From Deltaproteobacteria bacterium (GTDB taxonomy: Bacteria; Myxococcota; Kuafuiibacteriia; Kuafuiibacteriales; Kuafuiibacteriaceae): DNA of 64,000 bases. This document shows, piece by piece, positions 16,528 through 24,823 of this stretch. The DNA is taken from assembly GCA_016713425.1 (NCBI GenBank), contig JADJPE010000005.1, forward strand, positions 4,030,001 to 4,094,000, given 5' to 3'. The notes under the pieces are model-generated. The model did no database searches and had not been told where the DNA came from. It saw nothing but the letters and a program-made list of their open reading frames with translations. A program made the translations under genes and the position numbers. The number at the start of each line of letters is the position of its first letter. Position 1 is the stretch's first letter.

Positions 16528-17468
16528 TGGATCTCTCCCGCGACTCTCGTTCGAGTGCCCGCGCCCGCGCCCGTCCCGGTGCTGGTGCTGGTGCTGGTGC
16601 TGGTGCTGGTGCGGCTGGCGCAGGTCCCGGGCTTCGTTGCGCATCGGATTCGCCACGCGTGCCGGACTGTGTGGCACGCGAGACTGACGACGTCCGACGG
16701 CTTCATCTTGCTTTCCGCACCCTCGTACGTGCATGTCGCGGGTACTGCGGCCACGCGGATGGTTCGCCCCGTGATGTGCGCATGACGTGCGACGATGCTC
16801 AGTGACACGTGCTCGAGCGCGTAGCCCCCTTTGATGGTGAGCGTCTCTGCGAGAAGGTCGCTGAGCGCCTTCGAATAGACGCGCAATCCGGATTGCACAT
16901 CGAAGAAGTCGACGCCGCTGATGAAGAGAAATCCTAGGTTCACCATGGCGTTCGAGATTTGCCGATGGATGGGCATTTGGGATCGAGTCCGCGCGCCGAT
17001 GATCACGTCGAAGCGGGAGAGCAGTGAAGCCATGGCCGGAAGCTGCGCGGGGTCGAGTTGCCCATCGCCGTCTACGACGGCCACGCCACACAACGCTTTG
17101 TCTCTGAGCCAGCTCAGGCCTCGGCGCACGGACCCTTGCTTACCCAGGTTTCGGTCGTTGGTCAGGACGACGAGGTTTCGGTGGCGAAGGGCGACCGCCT
17201 CCAGGGTCTCACGCGTGGAATCGGTGGAGGCATCATCGATCACGACGATCCACGTGGGCGACGTGCGTGCACACCGGTCGATCACATCCGATATGTGCTT
17301 CGCCTCGTTGTACGCTGGGATCACAAGCGCGAATGCGCGATCGAATCTGGGCTGGGGCGGGCGAGGCAAGGCGAGCAAGCGGACGGAACGGAACACGGCG
17401 GCGCGATGGGCGCTGACCGAACGAGCATTGAAGCCGAGAGGCGCGCGGACGCGCGATTCGTATTGCAT
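16524..17468 (-). CDS. Family 2 glycosyltransferase (DPM1/GtrB-like) with a Ser-Thr/Gly-Thr tail
   Basis: A 314-aa GT-A enzyme. Key parts are ALVIPAYNEAKHISDVI (about 46-62), VIDDASTDSTRE (nucleotide-sugar site), VVDGDGQLDPAQLP (the metal-binding DxD-like region) and GYALEHVSL. There are no C-terminal membrane helices, so it probably works at the membrane with the downstream GtrA protein. The last ~40 residues are a low-complexity ST/GT/GA tail made by a hexamer array. The start at 17468 is supported by GGGAG just upstream. It is the first gene of the GT2-deacetylase-GtrA unit, likely making and flipping a lipid-linked sugar for surface glycan modification. Confidence 0.85.
   Translation of the reverse strand: MQYESRVRAPLGFNARSVSAHRAAVFRSVRLLALPRPPQPRFDRAFALVIPAYNEAKHISDVIDRCARTSPTWIVVIDDASTDSTRETLEAVALRHRNLVVLTNDRNLGKQGSVRRGLSWLRDKALCGVAVVDGDGQLDPAQLPAMASLLSRFDVIIGARTRSQMPIHRQISNAMVNLGFLFISGVDFFDVQSGLRVYSKALSDLLAETLTIKGGYALEHVSLSIVARHAHITGRTIRVAAVPATCTYEGAESKMKPSDVVSLACHTVRHAWRIRCATKPGTCASRTSTSTSTSTSTGTGAGAGTRTRVAGEIQ
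16578..16613 (-). repeat. GGTGCT hexamer array near the 3' end of the glycosyltransferase gene
   Basis: Five exact GGTGCT units (plus-strand reading) plus a GGTGCG unit encode Ser-Thr dipeptides. A degenerate GCCCGC stretch continues upstream and encodes the GT/GA part. The array lies outside the catalytic domain. Confidence 0.92.
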
Positions 17469-17674
17469 GTCTCCCGAAGACTCAAGAGCCGTGCCATCGC
17501 CTTTCCCGCGAACTCTCGGTGTCCGTGTGGGCGCGATCGCACTCGGCTGTGTAAGGCCGTTCGCACGGTTCTGCCGCGCCTTACGCAGTATCTTGCCGGG
17601 CGAGTTTCGGGGTGGAGGTGCCCGGCGTTCCGGTTCTATGCGCGCGGGTGGCCGGGCGTGAATGTTCGAAGGGG

Positions 17675-19336
17675 CTAGCGTGGTGGGGGCGCATCCGGGA
17701 CGTCGGCCGTGGTCGACAGCGTGGCCGACGGCCGTCCCTTCGCGACCCGGAAGTCGGCCTTGATCTTGTGGCCTTTGCGCTGCGCCAAAGATGTCGTGGC
17801 GATTTCGAAGCTCTCGCCGTCTCGTCCCGGCTCCGGCGAGCTGATCGACAAGGCGTGTTCGTGATTGATGGCCATGTCCACGATGACTCGAGCATCTCCG
17901 GCTTTTGCGTCCGCGATGCCTTGATAGACGATCGTGCCGAGGTACTCGGTGTCGAGGATGTCTTCGGCCTCACCCTCGAAGACATCGACTTCGAGGACGC
18001 GTTGGTTGTCATGCGCTGTCGGAATCATGACGCGGCGGGTGATGGGAATCTTGGAGTCCTTGTCGATGATTCGCATGTAGCGCCCATCGGCGAGCGCAAT
18101 GCCGATCGAAGCCTTCACGACATCGGTCGGCGGTGCCGAGCGTTCTGGTCTCAGACTCTCGCCCAAGAGCGCGGCGCCGAGCGCGATCACCTCTTCGGGC
18201 GGTAGGCTTGCGCGTGCTTCACGCTCGAAGAAGGCTTCGATGCGCCGGCGGATGAAGGGCATGCGGGTCGTGCCGCCGACGAGAATGACATCATCGATGT
18301 CGGCGATTCGCAGCGAGCGCTCCGCCAGCGTATGCCGGATCGTTTCGATGACTCGCACCACGACGCTTTCCGATTGTTCTTCGACCGTGGGGGCGTACAG
18401 GCGCAGAAGCCCGAGATTGGTCTTCGCGTCCTTTGTTCCCGTAGCGAGCGGGATCTGAAGATCGACCGCCTTACACCGCGAGAGCTCGCGTTTTGCTTGT
18501 TCGGCCGCGATGCGCACCTTCTGGAGCAGTCGGGGGTGCTGCACGAGATCGCGCCCATATTTCCGCTTGATTGTGGTGAGGATCCAATCTGCGATCCGAC
18601 TGTCGATGTTGGCGCCTCCCAAATAGGGATCACCGCCGGTCGCGACGACGTTGAAGACGTTGTCGGAGATTTCGAGCACTGAGACGTCGAGGCGCACGCC
18701 CCCCATGTCGACGACCACGATGCGAGCCTCTGTCCCGCGATTGTATCCGTAGGCGAGGGCCGCCGCCGTTGGTTCATGGACGAGCTTCTTGGCCTTGAGT
18801 CCGGCCATCGAGGCCGCCTCGCGAACGGCGGTCTTCTGCTGGTCATTGAAATAGGCTGGGACTGCGATGACGCAGTGGCGCACCGGTTCTTTGAGGTGCT
18901 GCTCCGCGAACCATCGCGTGTGATTCAGCAAGAGACTCGCGATCTCGGGGATCGATAGCTGCCGATCGCCGAGCTGGATCATGGCCTCCCCACTGGGGCC
19001 TTCGACGATGCGGTAGCCGGCGCGGGCGGCGAGATCTTGGACGGCCTGCGATTTGATCTTGCGCCCGAGCAGCCGCTTGACGCCGGTGATCGTATGCGCG
19101 GGCTCGGTGGTCAGGAGCTCTTGCGCACTCCGTCCGACCACGGGTCGTCCGCCATCGTCACGAAGCGTGACGACCGCCGCCAGGGTCGACAGGCCGTTCT
19201 CGGTCGGAATGATTCGCGGTGGCTGCCCGCTCCCAGGCACATAGGCCGCGACGACGGAGGTCATACCGAAGTCGATCCCGATGACGCGTTCTCCGCTTCC
19301 GCTGCGCCCCTCGTTCACGCCCACGCTCGGGCGCAT
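17675..19336 (-). CDS. Divergent Hsp70/DnaK-family chaperone
   Basis: 553 aa from the ATG at 19336. The nucleotide-binding domain is recognisable: VIGIDFGMTSVVAAYV (phosphate 1; usual is GIDLGTT), VIAVPAYFNDQQKTAVREAA, LVHEPTAAALAYGY, VVVDMGGVRLDVSVLEI (phosphate 2; usual is DLGGGTFDVS), and VILVGGTTRMPFIR (adenosine site). The substrate-binding beta domain is present (NQRVLEVDVFEGE), but the helical lid is short; DnaK is about 640 aa. The GGGT to GGVR change removes a Thr/Gly pair that normally contacts phosphate, so ATPase activity may be altered. It resembles the many specialised Hsp70 paralogues of myxobacteria and is divergent from the mlaF-like gene. Confidence 0.85.
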   Translation of the reverse strand: MRPSVGVNEGRSGSGERVIGIDFGMTSVVAAYVPGSGQPPRIIPTENGLSTLAAVVTLRDDGGRPVVGRSAQELLTTEPAHTITGVKRLLGRKIKSQAVQDLAARAGYRIVEGPSGEAMIQLGDRQLSIPEIASLLLNHTRWFAEQHLKEPVRHCVIAVPAYFNDQQKTAVREAASMAGLKAKKLVHEPTAAALAYGYNRGTEARIVVVDMGGVRLDVSVLEISDNVFNVVATGGDPYLGGANIDSRIADWILTTIKRKYGRDLVQHPRLLQKVRIAAEQAKRELSRCKAVDLQIPLATGTKDAKTNLGLLRLYAPTVEEQSESVVVRVIETIRHTLAERSLRIADIDDVILVGGTTRMPFIRRRIEAFFEREARASLPPEEVIALGAALLGESLRPERSAPPTDVVKASIGIALADGRYMRIIDKDSKIPITRRVMIPTAHDNQRVLEVDVFEGEAEDILDTEYLGTIVYQGIADAKAGDARVIVDMAINHEHALSISSPEPGRDGESFEIATTSLAQRKGHKIKADFRVAKGRPSATLSTTADVPDAPPPR

Positions 19337-19403
19337 CCTAAGCTGGTTAGACGCTGTGGCCAAACTCCGCGCAGGGTCTCGAAAATACCCTCTATACGCG
19401 ATG

Positions 19404-19437
19404 GGCCAACCGCGCGCACAGGCCAACCGCGCGCACA
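19404..19437. repeat. 17-nt tandem duplication in the Hsp70/mlaF intergenic region
   Basis: Two exact adjacent copies of a 17-mer (GGCCAACCGCGCGCACA) at 19404-19420 and 19421-19437, in the 150-base gap between two divergent genes. It could be an operator duplication or a slipped-strand repeat. Confidence 0.9.
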
Positions 19438-19486
19438 GGTCAGCCGAAGCTGGTCATCTGTCGGTGGGCATGTCACAAGGCCGACG

Positions 19487-20305
19487 ATGGTCAGCGAGGT
19501 CCACGGCCGAGGAAACCTCGCCGCGCCGTCGTCGCCGGGGCCCGCGGAGCCCATCATTCGGGCCGAGAATCTCCACAAACGCTTCGGCGACCACTGCGTG
19601 CTTCGGGGCGTTAATCTGGCGTTTCCGCGGGGGACCACCACCGTGATTCTTGGTGGTTCGGGGGGCGGGAAGTCGGTCTTCATGAAGCATCTCATCGGCC
19701 TGCTTCGACCCGATCAGGGGGCGGTGCTGGTCGAGGGGCTCGACCTGACGACCCTTCGTGGGGCTGCTTTGGACCGGGTACGCGCCAAGTTCGGTATGGT
19801 CTTCCAGGGCGCAGCCCTCTTCGACTCCATGAATGTGTTCGACAACGTCGCCTTCCCGCTCCGCGAACACCGGCGCGGGCTCTCGGCGGCCCAAATCGAG
19901 CGGATCGTGGCCGATAAGCTGGCGATTCTCGGGCTCGAGGGCTCGGAGTCCAAGTTCCCTGCGGATCTTTCCGGCGGGATGCGCAAGCGCGTCGGTTTGG
20001 CGCGCGCGGTCGTGCTCGACCCGCAGATCGTCCTGTACGATGAGCCGACAACGGGGCTCGACCCGATCATGACGGCCCAGGTCGACGAGATGATTTCGAC
20101 CGCGGCCGCACGCCTTGGCGTGACGAGCGTCGTCATTTCCCACGATGTGGCTTCCGCCTTTGCGATTGCGGACTACGTCGCGTTTCTTCATGACGGGCAG
20201 ATCGTGGCCCATGATCGGCCCGAGGCGGTGCGCGCGTGCGAGCATCCCTTCGTTCGGCGGTTTCTCGACGTAAGGCGACTGGAGAACCCTTGCGAGACCA
20301 GGTAG
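19487..20305 (+). CDS. mlaF: ABC transporter ATPase, MlaF-like (envelope phospholipid transport)
   Basis: 272 aa with a complete ABC ATPase core: Walker A GGSGGGKS, Q-loop region FGMVFQGAALFDSMNVFDNV, signature LSGGMRKRVGLARA, Walker B IVLYDEPTTGLDP and the switch His in VVISHDVASAF. The segment MVFQGAALFDSMNVFDNVAF and the TTGLDPI motif are typical of the MlaF/Mkl group, which energises inter-membrane phospholipid transport with MlaE and MlaD. Neither partner is in the window, so they are presumably elsewhere. The sctJ-like gene follows 20 bases later. I chose the ATG at 19487; a GTG at 19466 is possible. Confidence 0.82.
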   Translation: MVSEVHGRGNLAAPSSPGPAEPIIRAENLHKRFGDHCVLRGVNLAFPRGTTTVILGGSGGGKSVFMKHLIGLLRPDQGAVLVEGLDLTTLRGAALDRVRAKFGMVFQGAALFDSMNVFDNVAFPLREHRRGLSAAQIERIVADKLAILGLEGSESKFPADLSGGMRKRVGLARAVVLDPQIVLYDEPTTGLDPIMTAQVDEMISTAAARLGVTSVVISHDVASAFAIADYVAFLHDGQIVAHDRPEAVRACEHPFVRRFLDVRRLENPCETR

Positions 20306-20325
20306 GTTCCACTCCAAGAAGGCCC

Positions 20326-21237
20326 ATGGATACTTACGGAAACGGAAAGCGCTCGACCTCCCTTCTCCTCATCGGCGCCTTTGCCCTGACCGCCGGGGCG
20401 GGGTGCGCGGAAGAGATCGTTGCCCACCAGCAAGTCGAGCGCGAGGCCAACCGCATCGTGTTCCTGTTGCGCACGGAAGGCGGCATTGCGGAGGCCAACA
20501 AGGTGCGTGACCTCGAGGCCCGCGAGCTTCGCTTCAACGTGGTCGTCCCCGCGGATCGCTCGGGCGATGCCTTGCGTCTTCTCGAGGCGAAGAATCTTCC
20601 CGAGGAGCGGATGGCCGACACGCAACGCGTCTTCGAAGAAGGCAGCATGATCCCGACCAATCAACAGGAGCGTGCCAAGCGCGAGGTCGGCGTTCAGGGA
20701 GACATCGTCAACGAGCTCAGGAAAGTGCCGCGGGTCGTCGAGGTTTCGGCGGTCGTCTCCATCCCTGAAGACGATCCGTTACGCGACATAAACGAAGCGC
20801 GACCTCGACCCGAGGCCGCCATCATTGTGCAGTATCAGCCCGACAAGAGCGGAAAGCCGCCGCTGTCGGTCGAAGAACTCCAAGCGTTCGTGCAAGCGCG
20901 CTTGCCCGAAATGCGAGGCAACGAGGTGTCGGTGCTGCTTGTCCCCACCCAGGAGGCCATCGCCGATGGGCAAGGCGGTGCGGCGCGGGCGGGGCTAGGG
21001 GCGGGCGGGCCGCTCCTCAACCCCGACCGAGCGTGCGAGAAGTCGCGCGTCATTGGCATCGAGGTTTGCGAGGGCAACGGGCGCAAGGTCTTGAACGTCA
21101 TTGTGGGGGCGGTCATCGTCGCCGGGATCTTGGCCGCGATGGCGATCTTCGCCGTGCTGCGGGCGATGCGGTACCGGAAGGACCTCACGCGCCTCACGGC
21201 GCAGTTCGAGCGCGTGAAGGGTAGCGGCGGTCGGTGA
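20326..21237 (+). CDS. sctJ: YscJ/SctJ-family inner-membrane ring lipoprotein (type III secretion-like)
   Basis: 303 aa. The signal peptide ends at LTAGAGC (lipidation at Cys27). The first ring-building motif (residues ~33-105) shows NRIVFLLRTEGGIAEANKVR and the family-typical ALRLLEAKNLPEE. The second (~115-200) shows KREVGVQGDIVNELRKVPRV, VSAVVSIPEDD and a SVEELQAFVQARLPEM segment. One membrane helix lies at ~260-283, with a short basic cytoplasmic tail. SctJ forms the inner-membrane ring of injectisomes and is homologous to FliF of flagella. The next gene overlaps by 4 bases and encodes a FliG-like protein. No other T3SS component is visible in the window. Confidence 0.85.
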   Translation: MDTYGNGKRSTSLLLIGAFALTAGAGCAEEIVAHQQVEREANRIVFLLRTEGGIAEANKVRDLEARELRFNVVVPADRSGDALRLLEAKNLPEERMADTQRVFEEGSMIPTNQQERAKREVGVQGDIVNELRKVPRVVEVSAVVSIPEDDPLRDINEARPRPEAAIIVQYQPDKSGKPPLSVEELQAFVQARLPEMRGNEVSVLLVPTQEAIADGQGGAARAGLGAGGPLLNPDRACEKSRVIGIEVCEGNGRKVLNVIVGAVIVAGILAAMAIFAVLRAMRYRKDLTRLTAQFERVKGSGGR

Positions 21238-22319
21238 GTGAACCGGCCTCTCTCGACAACCTGTTTTATCCACTGTCGCCGCGACTCACCATGTTGCTCG
21301 CGACCCTCTTCACGCAGCCGGGCGCGGAAGACCTGTCGGTTCTCGACTTCTTGCCGGACGACGACGCGTACCAGCTTCAGGAGAAGGCGGAGCAGCTCGT
21401 TCAGCTCGACGTCGACACGCGCATCGCGGCGGTCGTCCGCGAGATGCGGCGCCAGATCGAATTCGCCGGGCTTGTGGGGCTCGAAGCCATCGAGCCGACC
21501 TGGCTTCTCTACGGCGTGAAGGGCGAGCAGCCGCTGACCATCGGTGTCGTCTTGGCTCAGCTCTCGGCCAGCGCGCGCAGTCGGATCTTGACTCAGCTCC
21601 CGACCGTTGTGCGCTCGCGGATTCCGACCAAAGAAGACCTTCGCGACGTCAAGCCGTCGGTGATGCGCATCGTTCGCCAAGCCTTCGAAGGCCGGTTTAC
21701 GGCGATGCCATCACCGCCCGGTCAGCCGACGAACTTCTACTTTCGAGACATTGCGCTGCTCGAGAGCCGAGAGCTCATCCAGCTCATTCGGGCGCTCGGG
21801 ATCGAGGAGCTCGGGGCGGCGTTTCTCACGATTGGTCGTCGCAAGCTGGCCGAGCTCTGCGCGCGCATCGAGCGCCAAGCGGCCGATGAGTTGATGGCGG
21901 CGGTCAAGGACACGGACCCGCGCGACGCGATGAACATCGCCGACGCACAGATGTTCCTGGCGCGCATGCTGGTCGGTCTCAAGCGCGATGAGGCTCGCGG
22001 CGTAGATCTGAAGGAGGCGAAGCTTCGCTTTCAGAGGGAGCTGTTCCAGAAGGCCGGCCTTTTTCGACTTGCGCGCACGATTCGGGCGGAGCGCCCGGCG
22101 TTCGTCCGTCAGCTCGCGCAGCGGATTCCGCGGACGCATGGGCTCTTGCTCCACAGCTACGTCGCGCGCGCGAGCGAAGGGCCCGTCGACTTGCCGGCGC
22201 TCCATCGCCTTCAGGATCTGGTTCTCTACCGCCTCGAAAAGCTCGCGGCGCGCGGCAAGGTGAATCCGCGTTTTCTGAAGTTCACGTTCTGTTACTGGGG
22301 CGAGGAAGAAGCGGAGTAG
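21234..22319 (+). CDS. FliG-like protein coupled to sctJ
   Basis: 361 aa, starting with GTG overlapping the sctJ stop (GTGA). Residues ~95-125 (GEQPLTIGVVLAQLSAS, then RILTQLP) closely match the FliG middle domain, which has the EHPQTIALILAHL pattern. Residues ~175-245 (ESRELIQLIRAL, KLAELCARIERQAADELMAA, IADAQMFLARML) follow the FliG C-terminal domain, including the N/ERxAAD-L and AQ spacing. A further ~100 helical residues have no known match. FliG is the flagellar rotor protein attached to the FliF ring; injectisomes normally lack it. The pairing with a YscJ-type lipoprotein suggests an intermediate or rotor-bearing secretion basal body. The FliG relationship is by eye only. Confidence 0.65.
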   Translation: MSEPASLDNLFYPLSPRLTMLLATLFTQPGAEDLSVLDFLPDDDAYQLQEKAEQLVQLDVDTRIAAVVREMRRQIEFAGLVGLEAIEPTWLLYGVKGEQPLTIGVVLAQLSASARSRILTQLPTVVRSRIPTKEDLRDVKPSVMRIVRQAFEGRFTAMPSPPGQPTNFYFRDIALLESRELIQLIRALGIEELGAAFLTIGRRKLAELCARIERQAADELMAAVKDTDPRDAMNIADAQMFLARMLVGLKRDEARGVDLKEAKLRFQRELFQKAGLFRLARTIRAERPAFVRQLAQRIPRTHGLLLHSYVARASEGPVDLPALHRLQDLVLYRLEKLAARGKVNPRFLKFTFCYWGEEEAE

Positions 22320-22325
22320 CCGTTC

Positions 22326-23267
22326 GTGCTTCGGCGTCGCACGCGAAAGCGCGTCAAGCGCTGGCTTGTCTATGTGGTCGTGCGTTTTTGGGCCCTGGTG
22401 TTCTTGGTGCTGCCCCTTCGGCTCGCGTTGAGCGTCGGGCGTTGGTGTGGGCTCTTGGTTTACACGCTGGACCGAAAGGGACGATTGCGGGCCAGGTCGC
22501 AGCTCGAGAGGGCGTTTTCGGGCCCGGCGTCTTGGTTGGCCTCGATCTCGAGGGGCGTCTACGCAAACCTCGGGATGACGGCCGTCGAGATCGCGCGGAT
22601 GGATCGCCTTCGGCCCGACTTCGAGCGGTATGTTGTGTTGGGGCATGAGGCTCGAGAGACGTTGGCGTCTGCTCAGGCCGAGGGACGAGGCGTGCTCTTC
22701 GTGACGGGGCATATGGGCAATTGGGAGCTCCTGGCCCAGCGGATCGCGTCGCTCGGGTTTCGGGCGGCGACGCTCGCGCGATCTGCGCCCAACCCATATC
22801 TGGGTGCTTGGCTCGTGCGCCTTCGCGAAGCGGGTGGTCTGGGGACCATCAACCGGGGTGATTCGAGTGCGGCCCGTAAGATCCTCAGCACCTTGCGGTC
22901 GGGTGGGCTGCTCGGGGTCCTGATCGACCAGAGCGCGCCGGTTCCGTCGGTTTCGGTGTCCTTCTTTGGGGCACCCGCGCCGACCCCGCGGGTTGCGGCC
23001 GAGCTCGCGGTTCGTCGGGAGGTCCCGATCGTTTTTGGGCGGATTTGGCGGCGCTCGGGGGGAGGCCACGAGGTCAGTATCGAGCGGGTGGTCGAAGATC
23101 CGGTCGCGAGGGCGATGCCACGCCAGGCACGGATCCTGGGCTTGACGCAGCGTCTTACGGCGCTGATCGAAGCCGCGATCCGAGAACGACCGGCTGAATG
23201 GGTCTGGTTCCACGACCGGTGGCGCGCGCGTCCGGAGTGGGTGGCGGACGTTCCGCCGGAGGCTTGA
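22326..23267 (+). CDS. LpxL/HtrB-type lipid A acyltransferase
   Basis: 313 aa, GTG start six bases after the previous stop. One N-terminal membrane anchor (about 13-35) precedes the acyltransferase domain. The catalytic HX4(D/E) motif is seen as GHMGNWELLA; further family blocks are LLGVLIDQSA, SFFGAPAPTPRVAAELAVR and the C-terminal WVWFHDRWR. LpxL-type enzymes add a secondary acyl chain to lipid A from acyl-ACP at the inner membrane. The gene leads into lptA-like and lptB, so this is an LPS synthesis and export block. It is clearly this superfamily; lauroyl versus myristoyl type cannot be told. Confidence 0.88.
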   Translation: MLRRRTRKRVKRWLVYVVVRFWALVFLVLPLRLALSVGRWCGLLVYTLDRKGRLRARSQLERAFSGPASWLASISRGVYANLGMTAVEIARMDRLRPDFERYVVLGHEARETLASAQAEGRGVLFVTGHMGNWELLAQRIASLGFRAATLARSAPNPYLGAWLVRLREAGGLGTINRGDSSAARKILSTLRSGGLLGVLIDQSAPVPSVSVSFFGAPAPTPRVAAELAVRREVPIVFGRIWRRSGGGHEVSIERVVEDPVARAMPRQARILGLTQRLTALIEAAIRERPAEWVWFHDRWRARPEWVADVPPEA

Positions 23268-23292
23268 GCTTGACCATACCCCTGGATCCAAT

Positions 23293-23886
23293 GTGCACTC
23301 TTGGGACGTGCGTGCCGTGTTCATGGTTCTCGGATTGCTCGCCTCTGTTCCTGCTCAGAAGAACAAGCCGTCCGCGCGCGATCGCCCGGTTGAAATGACG
23401 GCCCGGGGCGGGTTGACCGTTGATCTGAAGCGGAACCTCGGGCTCGCGAAAGGCGACGTCGTCATACGACGCGACGATGTGCTCGTTTGCTGCGACGAAG
23501 CCGAGGCGAAATACGCCGGCGACAAAGTTGAGCGGATCACCTGTCGAGGCCGGGTTGTGATCCTTCGTCCCGACGGGACCTCGGCCTCGGCGGATGTGGC
23601 CATCTTTGAAGCCGTGCGCGACAAGCTCGAGCTCAAGGGGCGGGCCCGCGTGCAAGGGCGCGGGACGGACTTGTCCGGCGATCAGATCATCTATGACGTC
23701 GCGCGTGACCAACTGGAGGTGGTGGGTTCGCGCAGCCGGTTCAAGTTCGTTCCCGGCGACATGGGGCCGCCGGCGCCTCTTCGCCCCTGTCCTCCCCCGG
23801 ACCCTCCGCGCGCCGAGGCCACATCCAAGCCGACGGCTGCGCAACGCCCAGCACCGGGTTCGGCGCCGGAATCGAAGGCCAAATGA
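23293..23886 (+). CDS. lptA: LptA/OstA-like periplasmic LPS transport protein
   Basis: Up to 197 aa. A GTG at 23293 or an ATG at 23323 gives a short hydrophobic leader (FMVLGLLASVPAQ). The body is a run of beta-strand repeats typical of OstA/LptA domains: MTARGGLTVDLKRNLGLAKG, DVVIRRDDVLVCCDEAEAKY, ERITCRGRVVI, LELKGRARVQGRGTDLSGDQ and IIYDVARDQLEVVG. LptA forms the periplasmic bridge that carries LPS to the outer membrane. The last ~40 residues are Pro/Ala-rich and disordered-looking. The stop overlaps the lptB ATG (ATGA). No lptC is seen next to it, so this protein may serve that role too. Confidence 0.78.
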   Translation: MHSWDVRAVFMVLGLLASVPAQKNKPSARDRPVEMTARGGLTVDLKRNLGLAKGDVVIRRDDVLVCCDEAEAKYAGDKVERITCRGRVVILRPDGTSASADVAIFEAVRDKLELKGRARVQGRGTDLSGDQIIYDVARDQLEVVGSRSRFKFVPGDMGPPAPLRPCPPPDPPRAEATSKPTAAQRPAPGSAPESKAK

Positions 23887-24674
23887 CCAAGTTGGCGGAA
23901 ACGTCGCGGGATGCAGCGCCGGTGGCGGGCGAGGGCGAGAGCGAGAGCGGGGCGGCGCTCTTTGCGGATGCGCTCGTGAAGTCGTACCGGGGGCGTCGGG
24001 TCGTCGACCACGTGTCCTTCGAAGTACGACCGGGCGAGGTGGTCGGTTTGCTGGGGCCCAACGGCGCCGGCAAGACGACGTCCTTCAACATGGTGGTGGG
24101 CTTGATCCGGCCCGACGGGGGTCGCGTGCATCTCGGGGGCACAGACCTTACGCGCTGTCCGATCCACCGCCGGGCTCGGGCAGGCCTTGGATATCTCCCC
24201 CAAGAGTCGTCGGTTTTTCGGAGGCTTTCGGTTCGCGACAACTTGCTGGCCGTTCTCGAGCTGAACCGGTCCCTGTCTCGACGCGCACGTGCGGACCGTG
24301 CTTCCTCGCTCATCGAGGAGTTCGAGCTTGGGCCGGTGGCTTCGTCGCTTGGCGAGGAGTTGTCGGGCGGGGAGCGTCGTCGGGTGGAGATCGCGCGTTG
24401 CCTGGCGGCCGACCCGCGTATCGTGCTGCTCGATGAGCCCTTCGCGGGGATCGACCCCATCGCCGTGACCGAGATTCAGGGGTTGATCGCTCGGCTCGCT
24501 TCGCGCGATATCGGGGTCCTCATCACAGATCACAATGTCAGAGAGACCCTCGGGATTTGCAGCCGAGCCTACATTCTCGTGGCCGGGCGTGTTCTCGAGC
24601 ATGGCTCGACAGCGGAGATCGCGGCCAGCGATCGCGCGCGCGCTCACTATCTCGGGCGGGACTTTCGGCTCTAG
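23883..24674 (+). CDS. lptB: LPS export ABC transporter ATPase LptB
   Basis: 263 aa with an LptB-type core: Walker A GPNGAGKTTSFNMVVGL, the LptB hallmark GLGYLPQESSVFRRLSVRDNL, signature LSGGERRRVEIARCLA, Walker B IVLLDEPFAGIDPIAV and switch His VLITDHNVRETL. It powers LPS extraction from the inner membrane together with LptFG. A non-family N-terminal extension of ~27 residues contains a short GEGESES repeat. It overlaps lptA by 4 bases and is followed by rpoN after about 150 bases, the usual proteobacterial order. Confidence 0.94.
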   Translation: MTKLAETSRDAAPVAGEGESESGAALFADALVKSYRGRRVVDHVSFEVRPGEVVGLLGPNGAGKTTSFNMVVGLIRPDGGRVHLGGTDLTRCPIHRRARAGLGYLPQESSVFRRLSVRDNLLAVLELNRSLSRRARADRASSLIEEFELGPVASSLGEELSGGERRRVEIARCLAADPRIVLLDEPFAGIDPIAVTEIQGLIARLASRDIGVLITDHNVRETLGICSRAYILVAGRVLEHGSTAEIAASDRARAHYLGRDFRL

Positions 24675-24823
24675 GTCGACATCGACGGGTTGAGGCCGGT
24701 GGATGGCCTCGAGCCGAGACTGTCAAGCACAAAGCGGGCCAAGAATCATTTTCTGCATAGAACGGGCCAACCTCTGCCTGTCCGATTGCTCGCTCCGGCG
24801 GCGCCGTGTTACAAACGCCGTCG

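Noticed and set aside
21711..23324. Long minus-strand open frame of 537 codons
   Set aside because: It lies antisense to the fliG-like and lpxL genes, is Arg/Pro-rich and has no family motif: a GC-rich shadow. The same holds for long minus-strand frames at 2209-3459, 41403-43358 and 43848-45362.
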